64,000 bases of DNA from Bacillota bacterium (GTDB lineage Bacteria; Bacillota; Clostridia; Acetivibrionales; JAEXSP01), in assembly GCA_023453795.1 (NCBI GenBank), contig JAEXSP010000019.1, positions 310,001-374,000 of the forward strand, written 5' to 3'. Below the pieces are notes generated by a model. The model made no database searches and was not told the DNA's origin. It worked only from the letters and a program-made list of their open reading frames with translations. Positions 8,400 through 16,807 of the stretch are shown piece by piece. The number at the start of each line of letters is the position of its first letter. The stretch's first letter is position 1. Made by a program: the position numbers and the translations under genes.

Positions 8400-9170
8400 C
8401 TATTCCTTACCAACCGCATCCTTAAACTCTTCTTCTATTTTATTGAATTTTGTGTCAATTCCGCCATCTATGCTTCCATAAGGCGTTTCAACGATACACG
8501 CGCCATCCTTCAGCGTTGAATCCTTTTTCAGTTCAAGCTCTCCAAGCCCGTCAACCCTTGACGTAAGCTCTTCCATGTTTTCCGACAAATATTCGTAGTC
8601 ATCAGGACAGAGCCTCACCTTGACTTCTTCCTTATTTGTACACTTTTCAATAGCCTGTTTAACAATAATCACTACAGCTTCCTTGTTCAGCTTTACTTCT
8701 TCACCGATAACCTTTTTCGCTATATCCAATATAAGGCTTACCGCTTCTCCTTCAATTCCGGCAAGAACCTCGGCATACTCGGCTTTTGCATGCTCTTTTA
8801 TTATCTCAGCCTCATTCATAAGGTCTTCATATTGACTTTTTGCTTCGCTGATTCCTTCTTCATAGCCTTTTTTTCTTGCTTCTTCCTCAATAGCCTTTTT
8901 ATGCTCTTCCAGAATACTTTGCGCCTCTTCAAGTATCCGCATTCCTTCGAGCTCCGCCTCTTTTCTTATGGCACCTGCTTCCTCACGGGCGGATTCAAGG
9001 ATATCCTCATAATCCTGAGTCCGGGCAGAAACTTCCTCCTCCCGAACTGCTTCATCCTTCACACCCTCTAACGTATTAACGGTTTTTATGTTATAAGCAT
9101 TTAAAGGATTGCTTATCTGAAAAGGCATTCCCATATTTATTTGATAATTCTTGAATATCCTGTTAGACAA
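8400..9170 (-). CDS. fliH: FliH, negative regulator/stator of the flagellar export ATPase
   Basis: This 256-residue protein is rich in Glu, Ala and Lys. It has a long coiled coil at about residues 45-140 and a C-terminal FliH/V-type E-subunit domain (VIGEEVKLNKEAVVIIVKQA, VRLCPDDYEYL, ACIVETPYGSIDGGIDT). FliH links FliI to the C-ring and export gate. The start is TTG, overlapping the last codons of fliG by 8 bases, with GGAGGAG 9 bases before it. An 89-bp gap precedes fliI. Confidence 0.92.
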   Translation of the reverse strand: MSNRIFKNYQINMGMPFQISNPLNAYNIKTVNTLEGVKDEAVREEEVSARTQDYEDILESAREEAGAIRKEAELEGMRILEEAQSILEEHKKAIEEEARKKGYEEGISEAKSQYEDLMNEAEIIKEHAKAEYAEVLAGIEGEAVSLILDIAKKVIGEEVKLNKEAVVIIVKQAIEKCTNKEEVKVRLCPDDYEYLSENMEELTSRVDGLGELELKKDSTLKDGACIVETPYGSIDGGIDTKFNKIEEEFKDAVGKE

Positions 9171-10188
9171 TTATTTCATCTCCTCCGCCTCTGGAGATTA
9201 CTATTTCTCCGGCATCCTCAAGCTTACGTATGACATTAACAATCTTCTGCTGTGCTTCTTCAACATCCTTAAGTCTTACAGGACCCATAAATTCAATATC
9301 TTCCTTAATCATTTCTACCAAACGCTTGGACATATTCGAGAAAATCATCTTAGAAACTTCTTCGGTTGAACCCTTAAGTGCAATAGCAAGCTGATTGTTT
9401 TCAACCTCTCGGAGGAATCTCTGTATTGAACGGTTATCAAGCGTGAGTATATCTTCAAATACAAACATTCTCTTTCTGATCTCCTCGGCCAGATCGGTAT
9501 CTTCGATTTCCAAGGTTTCCATGATATATTTTTCAGTTCCTCTGTCAACGCTGTTGAGTATGTCAACAATAGCTTGCACTCCGCCTGCTGCGGTATAGTC
9601 CTCTGTAACAAGTGAGGAAAGCTTTTTTTCGAGCACTCTCTCAACTTCCTTTATGACTTCAGGGGAAGTCCTGTCCATTGTAGCTATCCTTCTCGCAACA
9701 TCAGCCTGTTTGTCCTGCGGAAGTGCAGAAAGAACTATTGACGATTGCTGAGGTTTCAGATATGCAAGAATCAGCGCAATTGTCTGCGGATGTTCGTTCT
9801 GTATAAAGTTAAGCAGCTGAGATGGGTCGGCTTTCCTTACAAAGTCGAAAGGTCTGACCTGCAGCGAAACAGTAAGCTTGTTAATTACATCAAGTGCCTT
9901 CTGTGTACCCAATGCTTTCTCAAGTATGTCCTTTGCATAGCCTATACCGCCTTCAGCAATATATTCCTGTGCAAGACATATCTGATAAAATTCTTCCATT
10001 ACCTTTTCTTTTTCATCGGGTGATACTGTACGGATATTCGCAATTTCCAAGGTTAATTGCTCTATTTCTTCTTCCTTCAGGTGCTTGAATATCTCTGCAG
10101 ACTTTTCGGGGCCGAGAGAAATCAGAAGCATTGCAGCCTTTTCTTTACCTGAACGATCACTTTTTGTTACAACATTACCACGAGCCAC
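9163..10188 (-). CDS. fliG: FliG, flagellar motor switch protein
   Basis: This 341-residue protein of the C-ring rotor contacts the MS-ring (N-domain) and the MotA stator (C-domain). Seen are the conserved KAAMLLISLG start, the EHPQ motif (NEHPQTIALIL, about residue 130) and a C-terminal domain with charged torque-helix residues (KMIFSNMSKRLVEMIKEDIEFMGPVRLKDVE). The start codon is GTG with GGGGG upstream. The gene begins 13 bases after fliF and overlaps fliH. Confidence 0.97.
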   Translation of the reverse strand: MARGNVVTKSDRSGKEKAAMLLISLGPEKSAEIFKHLKEEEIEQLTLEIANIRTVSPDEKEKVMEEFYQICLAQEYIAEGGIGYAKDILEKALGTQKALDVINKLTVSLQVRPFDFVRKADPSQLLNFIQNEHPQTIALILAYLKPQQSSIVLSALPQDKQADVARRIATMDRTSPEVIKEVERVLEKKLSSLVTEDYTAAGGVQAIVDILNSVDRGTEKYIMETLEIEDTDLAEEIRKRMFVFEDILTLDNRSIQRFLREVENNQLAIALKGSTEEVSKMIFSNMSKRLVEMIKEDIEFMGPVRLKDVEEAQQKIVNVIRKLEDAGEIVISRGGGDEIIV

Positions 10189-10201
10189 TATAAACTACCC
10201 C

Positions 10202-11794
10202 CTATACGTCCCATTCGTCCGACAGCCAGTTTCTCAAAAGCTGTGCAACAGCATCCGGTTTCTGCTTAACAAATTTTTCGATCTGCTTTTTAACCTCTGA
10301 CCTTTCTTCCAGGTCAATTTCAGGTATTGCCTCAGTAGGACCGTCGGGAACGATGAATCTCGGTCCGGACAATGCTGCAGACCCATCAGCGTTAATTTCA
10401 ATATCTTCTGCCTCTTTCTTCTGCTTCCTTGGCATTACTGCAATCATAAGTCCTATAATCAGGAATAGCATTAGAGCGAAGAAGCCATAGTTATTAACAA
10501 GATCCTTAAGCGTGTCTGAGAAGGTTGTTGGTATCTCAACAACAGGAGCCTGCTTATGTACGCTGACATTTATATTCGATACCGGTACTCCCCCAAAAGC
10601 TGTACTGGCATCCTGTTTTAACTGGTTTATGAAAGCAGGTGTCAGCTTGGATGCATTTTTGACATTTTTGCCATACCAAACTGTTATTGTTGCAGTAGTC
10701 TTAGCCGGATCAAGCACACTTGTAGCTTTCTCTATATTTTGAACCGATTCATTATACCCCCAGTCAGTTGAGTTTGTCTTCTTATCGTAAGAGGAATTTT
10801 CGCCTGAGGTATTTATTTGGTAGTTTGTAGTCGGATTGGAATTAATGCCGGGTTCGCCTGAAACAGAACCATTTTTAAGTGTTTCAGTTGATGTATCTGT
10901 CTTAAGAGGTACACCGCTGTCTCCACCGTTTGGATTTTCCAGAACTTTATTCTGTGCAGAATACTTGTCATTATTTATAAAGGGGCTTACGATTACTCTT
11001 AATGCGTCATAGCTGTCCGATGGACTTATATACAAGCTGTAAAGACTATCCTGCATCTTTTTGGCTTTTGCCAGTCTTGCTTCTTCCTGGCTGTTTGCAG
11101 TTGCAATATCCGGATCGGCATTGTCTTTGTTAAGAACATTACCTGTATTATCTACCACCGTTACATTTTTAGGTTTCAGACCTACGACGCCGCGTGCAAC
11201 AACCATAACAACGCCGTTTACCTGCTCTTTGGTAAGGCCGTCGCCCTTTGGCGTAACAGTTACGATAGCAGTGGGTTCATTTAAGTCTCCGTTTGAGTCG
11301 GTAAATATGTTTTGTTCCGGCTGGGCAAGTTCAACATCCGCATCCGAAACGCTGTCTATCATTTTGAGCATGCCCACAAGTCTGTTCTTTTTATAATTAT
11401 TCCATAATTGTTCTTTATCGCTTTCCGTACTTGTAATAGAAATCATGCTGTAGGCATCCGAAAAAGAAGGTCTTCCCTTAGGCAGGCCCGCCATGGTAAG
11501 CTCAAGGTCGGCCTTATTCTTGTCCTTCATATCGACCTTTATGCTGTTGTCTGAGGTATCATATTTGTAATTGATGCCGTTTGTAGTCAAAGTACTCGTT
11601 ATATCCTTTAGCTCCTTCGGGTCAACATTGGTTACGACCGTAACCATATTGCTCCTTGTAAGGATAAAAATTCCGATTATGACTGCTACCGCAACAACTC
11701 CCGAGATAATATACAGGCGGGTTTTTTGAGACTTGTCCAGATTTTTCCAGAATCCCACAATCTTCTGTAGAAATTTTGAGAGAAATTCAGGCAT
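10202..11794 (-). CDS. fliF: FliF, flagellar MS-ring protein
   Basis: This 530-residue protein builds the membrane MS-ring, the base of the flagellum. It has an N-terminal transmembrane helix at about residues 27-46 (LYIISGVVAVAVIIGIFI) and ring-building YscJ/FliF domains (VDPKELKDITSTLTTNGI, GRPSFSDAYSMI). A FliF-specific extracellular part follows, with a Ser/Asn-rich insertion near 290-345. A second membrane helix lies near 435-455. The cytoplasmic tail (VAQLLRNWLSDEW) is the FliG-binding segment. An ATG with AGGTGA upstream starts it. Confidence 0.96.
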   Translation of the reverse strand: MPEFLSKFLQKIVGFWKNLDKSQKTRLYIISGVVAVAVIIGIFILTRSNMVTVVTNVDPKELKDITSTLTTNGINYKYDTSDNSIKVDMKDKNKADLELTMAGLPKGRPSFSDAYSMISITSTESDKEQLWNNYKKNRLVGMLKMIDSVSDADVELAQPEQNIFTDSNGDLNEPTAIVTVTPKGDGLTKEQVNGVVMVVARGVVGLKPKNVTVVDNTGNVLNKDNADPDIATANSQEEARLAKAKKMQDSLYSLYISPSDSYDALRVIVSPFINNDKYSAQNKVLENPNGGDSGVPLKTDTSTETLKNGSVSGEPGINSNPTTNYQINTSGENSSYDKKTNSTDWGYNESVQNIEKATSVLDPAKTTATITVWYGKNVKNASKLTPAFINQLKQDASTAFGGVPVSNINVSVHKQAPVVEIPTTFSDTLKDLVNNYGFFALMLFLIIGLMIAVMPRKQKKEAEDIEINADGSAALSGPRFIVPDGPTEAIPEIDLEERSEVKKQIEKFVKQKPDAVAQLLRNWLSDEWDV

Positions 11795-11862
11795 GATTCA
11801 ATCACCTCACAAAATTAGTTTTATCATTAGTAAAATATAAACATTCATTAAATATAATTATT

Positions 11863-12171
11863 TTAAATCTGCATCCTCATGATTTCGTTATATGCATCCA
11901 AAAGCTTATTTCTGATCTGAAGTGCCAGCTGGAGCGACAAATCAGCTTTTGTAGACGAAATCATTACAGCGTTTATATCGTCTGTTTTACCTGCCGCAAA
12001 ATCTTCGTCAAGCTGTTCTGCTTCAAGCTGATAATCATTAACTTGGTTCAATGCATTTTTGAAAACCTCAGAAAAATCCACTGTACCGGCGTCTTGAGTG
12101 CCGTCAGTTCCGAAGATTGAAGGAGACAGCTTATTTAATATATTGATGCCATTTACTCCGTTTACAGCCAT
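11863..12171 (-). CDS. fliE: FliE, flagellar hook-basal body complex protein
   Basis: This 102-residue protein links the MS-ring to the rod. The C-terminus carries the family signature (VMISSTKADLSLQLALQIRNKLLDAYNEIMRMQI). The N-terminus is short and flexible. It sits between flgC and fliF, as in Bacillus and most Firmicutes. A GAGGA site precedes the ATG. Confidence 0.95.
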   Translation of the reverse strand: MAVNGVNGINILNKLSPSIFGTDGTQDAGTVDFSEVFKNALNQVNDYQLEAEQLDEDFAAGKTDDINAVMISSTKADLSLQLALQIRNKLLDAYNEIMRMQI

Positions 12172-12190
12172 AAATTCCTCCTACCTTGGT

Positions 12191-12634
12191 TTACTTACCA
12201 ATTTCAAGAGATTTTAACGCCATGCTTTTAGTATCATTAATTGCAGTTATATTTGCTTCATATGAACGTGTTGCCGAAATCATATTAACCATTTCCGTCA
12301 CTATGTCAACATTTGGCATTTGCACATAGCCATCCTTATCTGCATCCGGGTTGCTTGGATCATACACCCTTTTCAGAGGTGATTGATCTTCAACTATACG
12401 GGCAACTCTTACACCCCCGCCTGAAAGCATATTTTTACTTGCACTCGTAAGGTAATCGGAGAAAGGCGCTGAAGAAGACTTTTCTTCAAAGACAACAATT
12501 TTTCTCCTGTAAGGTGTACCATTTTCCGTCCTGGTTGTATTTGCATTGGCAATATTCTGTGAAATGGTGTCCATCCTGAGCCTTTGAGCTGTCAACGCAG
12601 ATGCACTTGTATTAAGAGAATTGAAAAATCCCAT
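12191..12634 (-). CDS. flgC: FlgC, flagellar basal-body rod protein
   Basis: This 147-residue proximal rod component has the rod-protein N-motif (LRMDTISQNIANANTTRT), the FlgC-specific region (YVQMPNVDIVTEMVNMI) and the C-terminal helix (ATRSYEANITAINDTKSM). GGGG lies before the ATG, and the gene is 3 bases downstream of flgB. It is exported by the flagellar type III apparatus. Confidence 0.96.
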   Translation of the reverse strand: MGFFNSLNTSASALTAQRLRMDTISQNIANANTTRTENGTPYRRKIVVFEEKSSSAPFSDYLTSASKNMLSGGGVRVARIVEDQSPLKRVYDPSNPDADKDGYVQMPNVDIVTEMVNMISATRSYEANITAINDTKSMALKSLEIGK

Positions 12635-12637
12635 TTA

Positions 12638-12997
12638 TTATTTCCCCTCTCTTATTGAACTTCTAAGTCTGGAAAACTGACCATTAAGGCTTTGAATCAG
12701 AGTATTGTATTTTATGGTATTTGCCGCTTCGGCAACTGTTTCACTTTCAATGTCTACATTATTACCATCTAATCTTGTGCTGAGATTTGTATTGTCCTCA
12801 ACCATTTTTATGTCCATCTTATCAAGTTCCTTATCACTCATGGCGTCTTTCAGGAGATTTTCAAACGGTACAACCTTTTTCTTGTACCCTGGTGTATCTA
12901 CATTCGCCAAGTTCTGCGATATTGCCTCGTTGCGGAGCCATGATGCATCAATTGCCTTTTCAACTATTTTTCCTTTGCTGAAAATCTTGTCCAACAC
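12638..12997 (-). CDS. flgB: FlgB, flagellar basal-body rod protein
   Basis: FlgB is a proximal rod protein and the first gene of the fla/che-type operon here. The motif ASWLRNEAISQNLANVDTPGYKKK (about residues 18-41) identifies it. The start is taken as the GTG giving MLDKIFSKG, with GAGGGG 8 bases upstream. An in-frame GTG at 13006 overlaps that ribosome-binding site and would add three residues. The 119-residue length suits the family. Confidence 0.93.
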   Translation of the reverse strand: MLDKIFSKGKIVEKAIDASWLRNEAISQNLANVDTPGYKKKVVPFENLLKDAMSDKELDKMDIKMVEDNTNLSTRLDGNNVDIESETVAEAANTIKYNTLIQSLNGQFSRLRSSIREGK

Positions 12998-13187
12998 ACT
13001 TATCACCCCTCAATAGCACATAAATATAAAATAACTTAATATATTATTTCGACATAATTGCCTTGTTTCCTTTATATTTTTTTTAATCTTCCTGCGGCAA
13101 TATATGCCATGAAGTATTTAGACATAATATCCCATATTCATAATTAAATCTTAACATATTGCGTCTAAAAATACAACAATATAATGT

Positions 13188-13196
13188 ATTATAGCA
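13188..13196 (-). promoter_or_regulatory. Extended -10 element upstream of flgB
   Basis: On the minus strand TGCTATAAT fits the extended -10 consensus TGnTATAAT, about 190 bases before flgB. No good -35 hexamer lies 17 bases upstream, as expected for extended -10 promoters. This could be the housekeeping promoter of the flagellar operon. No sigma-28 site or c-di-GMP riboswitch was recognised in the leader. Confidence 0.45.
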
Positions 13197-13205
13197 TATA
13201 AAGAG

Positions 13206-13229
13206 CCAACATCTTGTGTTGGTTTTTTT
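13206..13229 (+). terminator. Plus-strand intrinsic terminator with no obvious gene upstream
   Basis: CCAACA (13206-13211) pairs with TGTTGG (13217-13222) and is followed by seven T's on the plus strand. All neighbouring genes are on the minus strand, so the plus orientation is unexplained. On the minus strand the hairpin would be followed only by CTCTTTATAT. It might stop antisense transcription or serve a very short plus-strand RNA. Confidence 0.6.
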
Positions 13230-13260
13230 CATTTATTCCATCAACCGAGCCCACTTTGTT

Positions 13261-13313
13261 AAAATTAAGAAACGAGGCATGTTTTAAAAGCTTGCAGCTG
13301 CTAAAACATGCCT
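13261..13313 (-). terminator. Hairpin after the NACHT gene
   Basis: A perfect 12-bp inverted repeat, AGGCATGTTTTA (13275-13286) and TAAAACATGCCT (13302-13313), lies about 55 bases beyond the NACHT stop codon. On the minus strand it runs into CGTTTCTTAATTTT. It probably ends the NACHT transcript before the flagellar promoter. Confidence 0.6.
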
Positions 13314-13366
13314 TCTATAATAATTACCTTTTTTCAGTAATACATAATAGTAAATAAATCTATCAA

Positions 13367-15250
13367 TTAAAAATAACTCATTTTTTCTCCATTAGTTAGT
13401 AGAGATATTATCTCATTAAAAGACTCTTCTTTGTCCTGATGTTCTATGTTTAATTTTTTAATAAGTAACATTGCATATTCAAAAGAATAAATATATGAAA
13501 ATGATAAAATAACAAAGTTTTCATAATCTATATCACTCATTTTTAAGGATATATTTAATTTATATTCAGCTTTATTTTTAGGTATTAAACCAATATAATA
13601 ATCTGCAATTTGATTTTCTAGTTGTTTATCCTCTGAGTAAATCCTTCTTCCATTTAATTCAACATAACAATCTAATTTCCCAAAAATAGGTTTGTACTTA
13701 TCTACCAGAAATCTAGTAATTCTTAACACACTTGCTTCTGTTGGATTATAGTAAAACGAGTAAAGACTTTTAGCTTTATCCATACGTTTATCTATACTTA
13801 TTGCATTGAAAAGAGTTCTCACCAAATTGATGTAAATCTTTCGTTTACTTGCAGTTGAATAATTTAATTGTTTGTTTAATCTTATTAATTGAGGCATTAC
13901 AAAATTTTCTTCAAATAGTGCTCTATCCATCTCAAACAAAAATTCATATACTTTATCTAAATTAATAGATAATGAATTACGCTTTGCTAACTTAGTTAAT
14001 AAATCTTTTTGTATATTTTTAGTACACTTTGAAATATATAACGCTGTAAAGTACTCTTGAAATGTTCTATGAGTATAAGTATATGTTAGTCCATCCTTAA
14101 CTAATATACATACTGATTTTTGCAAATCTTTCAAAAATTCTTCCTCTCGAAAATTAATATTAGTAAGTTTTTTAGCCATATTAAGATAATCAATTACTTG
14201 TTTTAAACTAAAGGAAAAATCCCTACTATAATAGGATAATGTAGAGAAACAAGAAAGCACATATAAAAAATCATCTATTGATAGGTTTGTAAATATTCTC
14301 CTTTTATATGCACCTTTTGTCGCATCATGCTTACAAAATAATGTTTCAAAAGCCTGACCATAGAATAAGTGCAATTTATTTGGAATACTTGCATATTGGT
14401 TGAAAGTCATTAGCATTATAGTTAGAAGTAACGGGTTTGATACAAATGATTTATGTTCATCAAAAAGATTATCCAACTGTTCTATAAATTTCTGTTTTAC
14501 TTCATTATCATAATCGATGTTACTAATTAATTGTTTTGCTTTTGGTAACTCTAGTGGTAATGCCTTAAACTCCGTAAATGAATTCCATGAAATAAATTCA
14601 TCATCAGGCCTTGATGTTATAATAAAACAGTTTTCAGAATATGCATCAGACATATCATGAATTTCTTGAGTAATTTCTGCTCTAATTTCTTCATCAATTT
14701 CATCAAATCCGTCAAAAAAGAAAATAAACTTTCCACTATTTAATGATTGAATGAAATATTTTTCTTCAAGTGAGAATTTAAGAGTTTGTATTGTATTATA
14801 GATTAATTGCATTAATTTTGTTCTTGGTTTGTTTAGTCTCCTTAATTCAATAAAAATTGGAATATATTTATTAGTATCTAAAGAATTTAAAAATAAATGT
14901 TTCATAAGGGTGGATTTACCACAACCTGCTGTACCAGTTATTAGAATGTTTTTACTGATGTTTATTAAATTTTCAATTTTTTTAGTTTCTGTCTCCTCAT
15001 GCTTATTATTTACATTAATATCAACATAAAAATCATATAAGTATACCGGTCTATCATTATATAGAATCGTTTTAATTTTACTGTGTTTTTTTATTGCTGT
15101 CTTTAAGTAACTTTTATAAGCTGAACCAAATTGAACTTTTAATTTTTTGATTACATCATTGCTACAATCGATTACTCCCTGAACTATGGATTCAATGTTA
15201 TTTTGTATTACTTCTGCAGACATTTTAATATAATCGTCTTGAGTAAGCAT
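13367..15250 (-). CDS. NACHT-domain STAND ATPase (NLR-like; candidate phage defence)
   Basis: This 627-residue soluble protein has an N-terminal helical region (1-75), then a NACHT NTPase. Walker A is GTAGCGKST (106-114) and Walker B FIFFFDGFDEID (175-186). The sensor motif SRPDDE, the NPLLLTIML motif and the downstream HRTFQEYFTALYI motif are typical of bacterial NACHT proteins. The last ~170 residues look like a short sensor domain without obvious LRR, TPR or WD repeats. The start is the ATG with GGAGG 7 bases before it; an upstream TTG at 15268 overlaps that site. The coding region is visibly more AT-rich than flanking genes. It stands alone between trmFO and flgB, has a TATAAT at 15304-15309 and its own terminator, and so looks acquired. 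Anti-phage function is inferred from the bNACHT family, not shown. Confidence 0.8.
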   Translation of the reverse strand: MLTQDDYIKMSAEVIQNNIESIVQGVIDCSNDVIKKLKVQFGSAYKSYLKTAIKKHSKIKTILYNDRPVYLYDFYVDINVNNKHEETETKKIENLINISKNILITGTAGCGKSTLMKHLFLNSLDTNKYIPIFIELRRLNKPRTKLMQLIYNTIQTLKFSLEEKYFIQSLNSGKFIFFFDGFDEIDEEIRAEITQEIHDMSDAYSENCFIITSRPDDEFISWNSFTEFKALPLELPKAKQLISNIDYDNEVKQKFIEQLDNLFDEHKSFVSNPLLLTIMLMTFNQYASIPNKLHLFYGQAFETLFCKHDATKGAYKRRIFTNLSIDDFLYVLSCFSTLSYYSRDFSFSLKQVIDYLNMAKKLTNINFREEEFLKDLQKSVCILVKDGLTYTYTHRTFQEYFTALYISKCTKNIQKDLLTKLAKRNSLSINLDKVYEFLFEMDRALFEENFVMPQLIRLNKQLNYSTASKRKIYINLVRTLFNAISIDKRMDKAKSLYSFYYNPTEASVLRITRFLVDKYKPIFGKLDCYVELNGRRIYSEDKQLENQIADYYIGLIPKNKAEYKLNISLKMSDIDYENFVILSFSYIYSFEYAMLLIKKLNIEHQDKEESFNEIISLLTNGEKMSYF

Positions 15251-15373
15251 AGCTATACCTCCTAGCAAATATAATCACTAGAAGAAGAGTTCTACAAAAA
15301 ATTATTATATCCTCTAAAATTTAACAATAATTTTATTTATAGTAACATTACCCATAGTTTAGAGACGAAAATC

Positions 15374-16684
15374 CTATTTAATATCTTCCGAGATCTGTCT
15401 TATTACATTAAGAGCTCTTTGTGAAATTTCATAGTTTTTCTTTCTCTTGTCTTTAATCCTTATTTCCAAGCCTTCCATAAGGCCGAAATTGACGTTCATA
15501 GGCTGGAAGTCCTTCACTGTCTTATCAGAGACATAATTGCTCAGGGCTCCGGTCGCCGTAGTTCTGGGAAATAATGCCTCATTCTTGTTTAAAACCCTCA
15601 TTGCAGCGTTGATACCGGCAACCATCCCCGAGGATGCAGACTCAATATAGCCTTCAACACCTGTTATCTGACCAGCGAAATATATATTCGGATTGCTTCT
15701 CATTCTGTAGGTACTGTCAAGCAATTTTGGGGAATTTATAAATGTATTTCTGTGCATAACTCCATACCTGAGAAATTTAGCATTTTCCAGTCCGGGTATC
15801 AGGCCAAACACCCTTTTTTGCTCCGGCCACTTCAGATGCGTCTGGAACCCGACTATGTTATACATAGTTCCCTCTTCATTATCCTGTCTCAACTGGACAA
15901 CAGCGTAGGCTTCCTTTTCAGTTTTCGGATCTATCAGTCCAACAGGCTTGAGAGGGCCGAAGCGCAGAGTATCCCTGCCCCTTTTCGCCATGCTTTCAAC
16001 AGGCATACAACCTTCAAAAAGCACTTCCTTTTCAAAATCCTTCACTTCAGCTGTTTCAGCCTTATTCAGTTCTTCCCAAAAACGTTCATATTCCTCACGG
16101 TTCATCGGGCAATTGATATAATCATCTGTTCCCCTTCCGTATCTGGCCGCTTTAAACGCTTTAGTCATATCAATAGACCCATATTCCACTATTGGTGCAG
16201 CTGCATCAAAAAAATGCAGATAGCTCTCCCCTATCATGTTTCCTATTGCTTCGGACAGTTCTTCCGATGTAAGCGGTCCTGTTGCAATAACCGTCAGAGA
16301 ATCATCAGGTATATCTTTAATTTCCTGATTGATTATAGTTATATATTCATTGTTCCTAATCTCACGAGTCACCATTTCGGAAAACTTATAACGGTCAACC
16401 GCAAGAGCCCCGCCTGCAGGCACTCTGGTAGAATCAGCACACCTCATTATCAGCGAGTCCAAAATCCGCATCTCTTCTTTCAGCAGCCCAACAGCATTTT
16501 CAAGCTGATCCGAGCGGAGCGAATTGCTGCAGACAAGCTCGGCAAATGTATCAATATGGTGTGCAGGCGAATGTTTTTCCGGTTTCATTTCATACAATTT
16601 AACCCGTATTCCTCTTTTTGCGATCTGCCATGCAGCCTCACAGCCCGCAAGCCCTGCACCTATTACATTTATATATTCTGTCAA
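15374..16684 (-). CDS. trmFO: TrmFO, folate-dependent tRNA U54 methyltransferase
   Basis: This FAD enzyme makes 5-methyluridine-54 in the T-loop of tRNAs using methylene-tetrahydrofolate. It shows the FAD-binding motif INVIGAGLAGCEAAW at the N-terminus, the family signatures KLYEMKPEKHSPAHH and ELVCSNSLRSD, and a late FAD motif YFAGQITGVEGYIESA. GAGGAG directly abuts the first ATG (16693), so the TTG 9 bases further in, giving MTEYINVIGAG, is preferred. The ATG start would add three residues. The dprA-topA-trmFO order matches Bacillus. Confidence 0.94.
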   Translation of the reverse strand: MTEYINVIGAGLAGCEAAWQIAKRGIRVKLYEMKPEKHSPAHHIDTFAELVCSNSLRSDQLENAVGLLKEEMRILDSLIMRCADSTRVPAGGALAVDRYKFSEMVTREIRNNEYITIINQEIKDIPDDSLTVIATGPLTSEELSEAIGNMIGESYLHFFDAAAPIVEYGSIDMTKAFKAARYGRGTDDYINCPMNREEYERFWEELNKAETAEVKDFEKEVLFEGCMPVESMAKRGRDTLRFGPLKPVGLIDPKTEKEAYAVVQLRQDNEEGTMYNIVGFQTHLKWPEQKRVFGLIPGLENAKFLRYGVMHRNTFINSPKLLDSTYRMRSNPNIYFAGQITGVEGYIESASSGMVAGINAAMRVLNKNEALFPRTTATGALSNYVSDKTVKDFQPMNVNFGLMEGLEIRIKDKRKKNYEISQRALNVIRQISEDIK

Positions 16685-16750
16685 ATTACACATCTCCTCT
16701 GCCCAAGGGGCAATATATTGAACTCAAAAATTATTAAGATAACTTTATAA

Positions 16751-16770
16751 GGCAGGCTTATCAGCCTGCC
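16751..16770 (-). terminator. Hairpin between topA and trmFO
   Basis: GGCAGGCT (16751-16758) and AGCCTGCC (16763-16770) form a perfect 8-bp stem with loop TATC, 37 bases after the topA stop. On the minus strand only a weak U-run follows; on the plus strand CTTTTTT follows. It may be a partial terminator that lets some read-through reach trmFO. Confidence 0.5.
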
Positions 16771-16807
16771 TCACTTTTTTACTTTATATACAACATTATA
16801 CAACCTC

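Noticed and set aside
12998..13190. Cyclic-di-GMP riboswitch before flgB
   Set aside because: Expected in some clostridia, but the conserved riboswitch core sequences were not found in this AT-rich leader.
15752..16750. 332-codon plus-strand open frame antisense to trmFO
   Set aside because: It is fully inside trmFO, has no recognisable domain, is full of Phe/Ser/His/Arg runs typical of antisense frames, and the minus-strand gene is certain.
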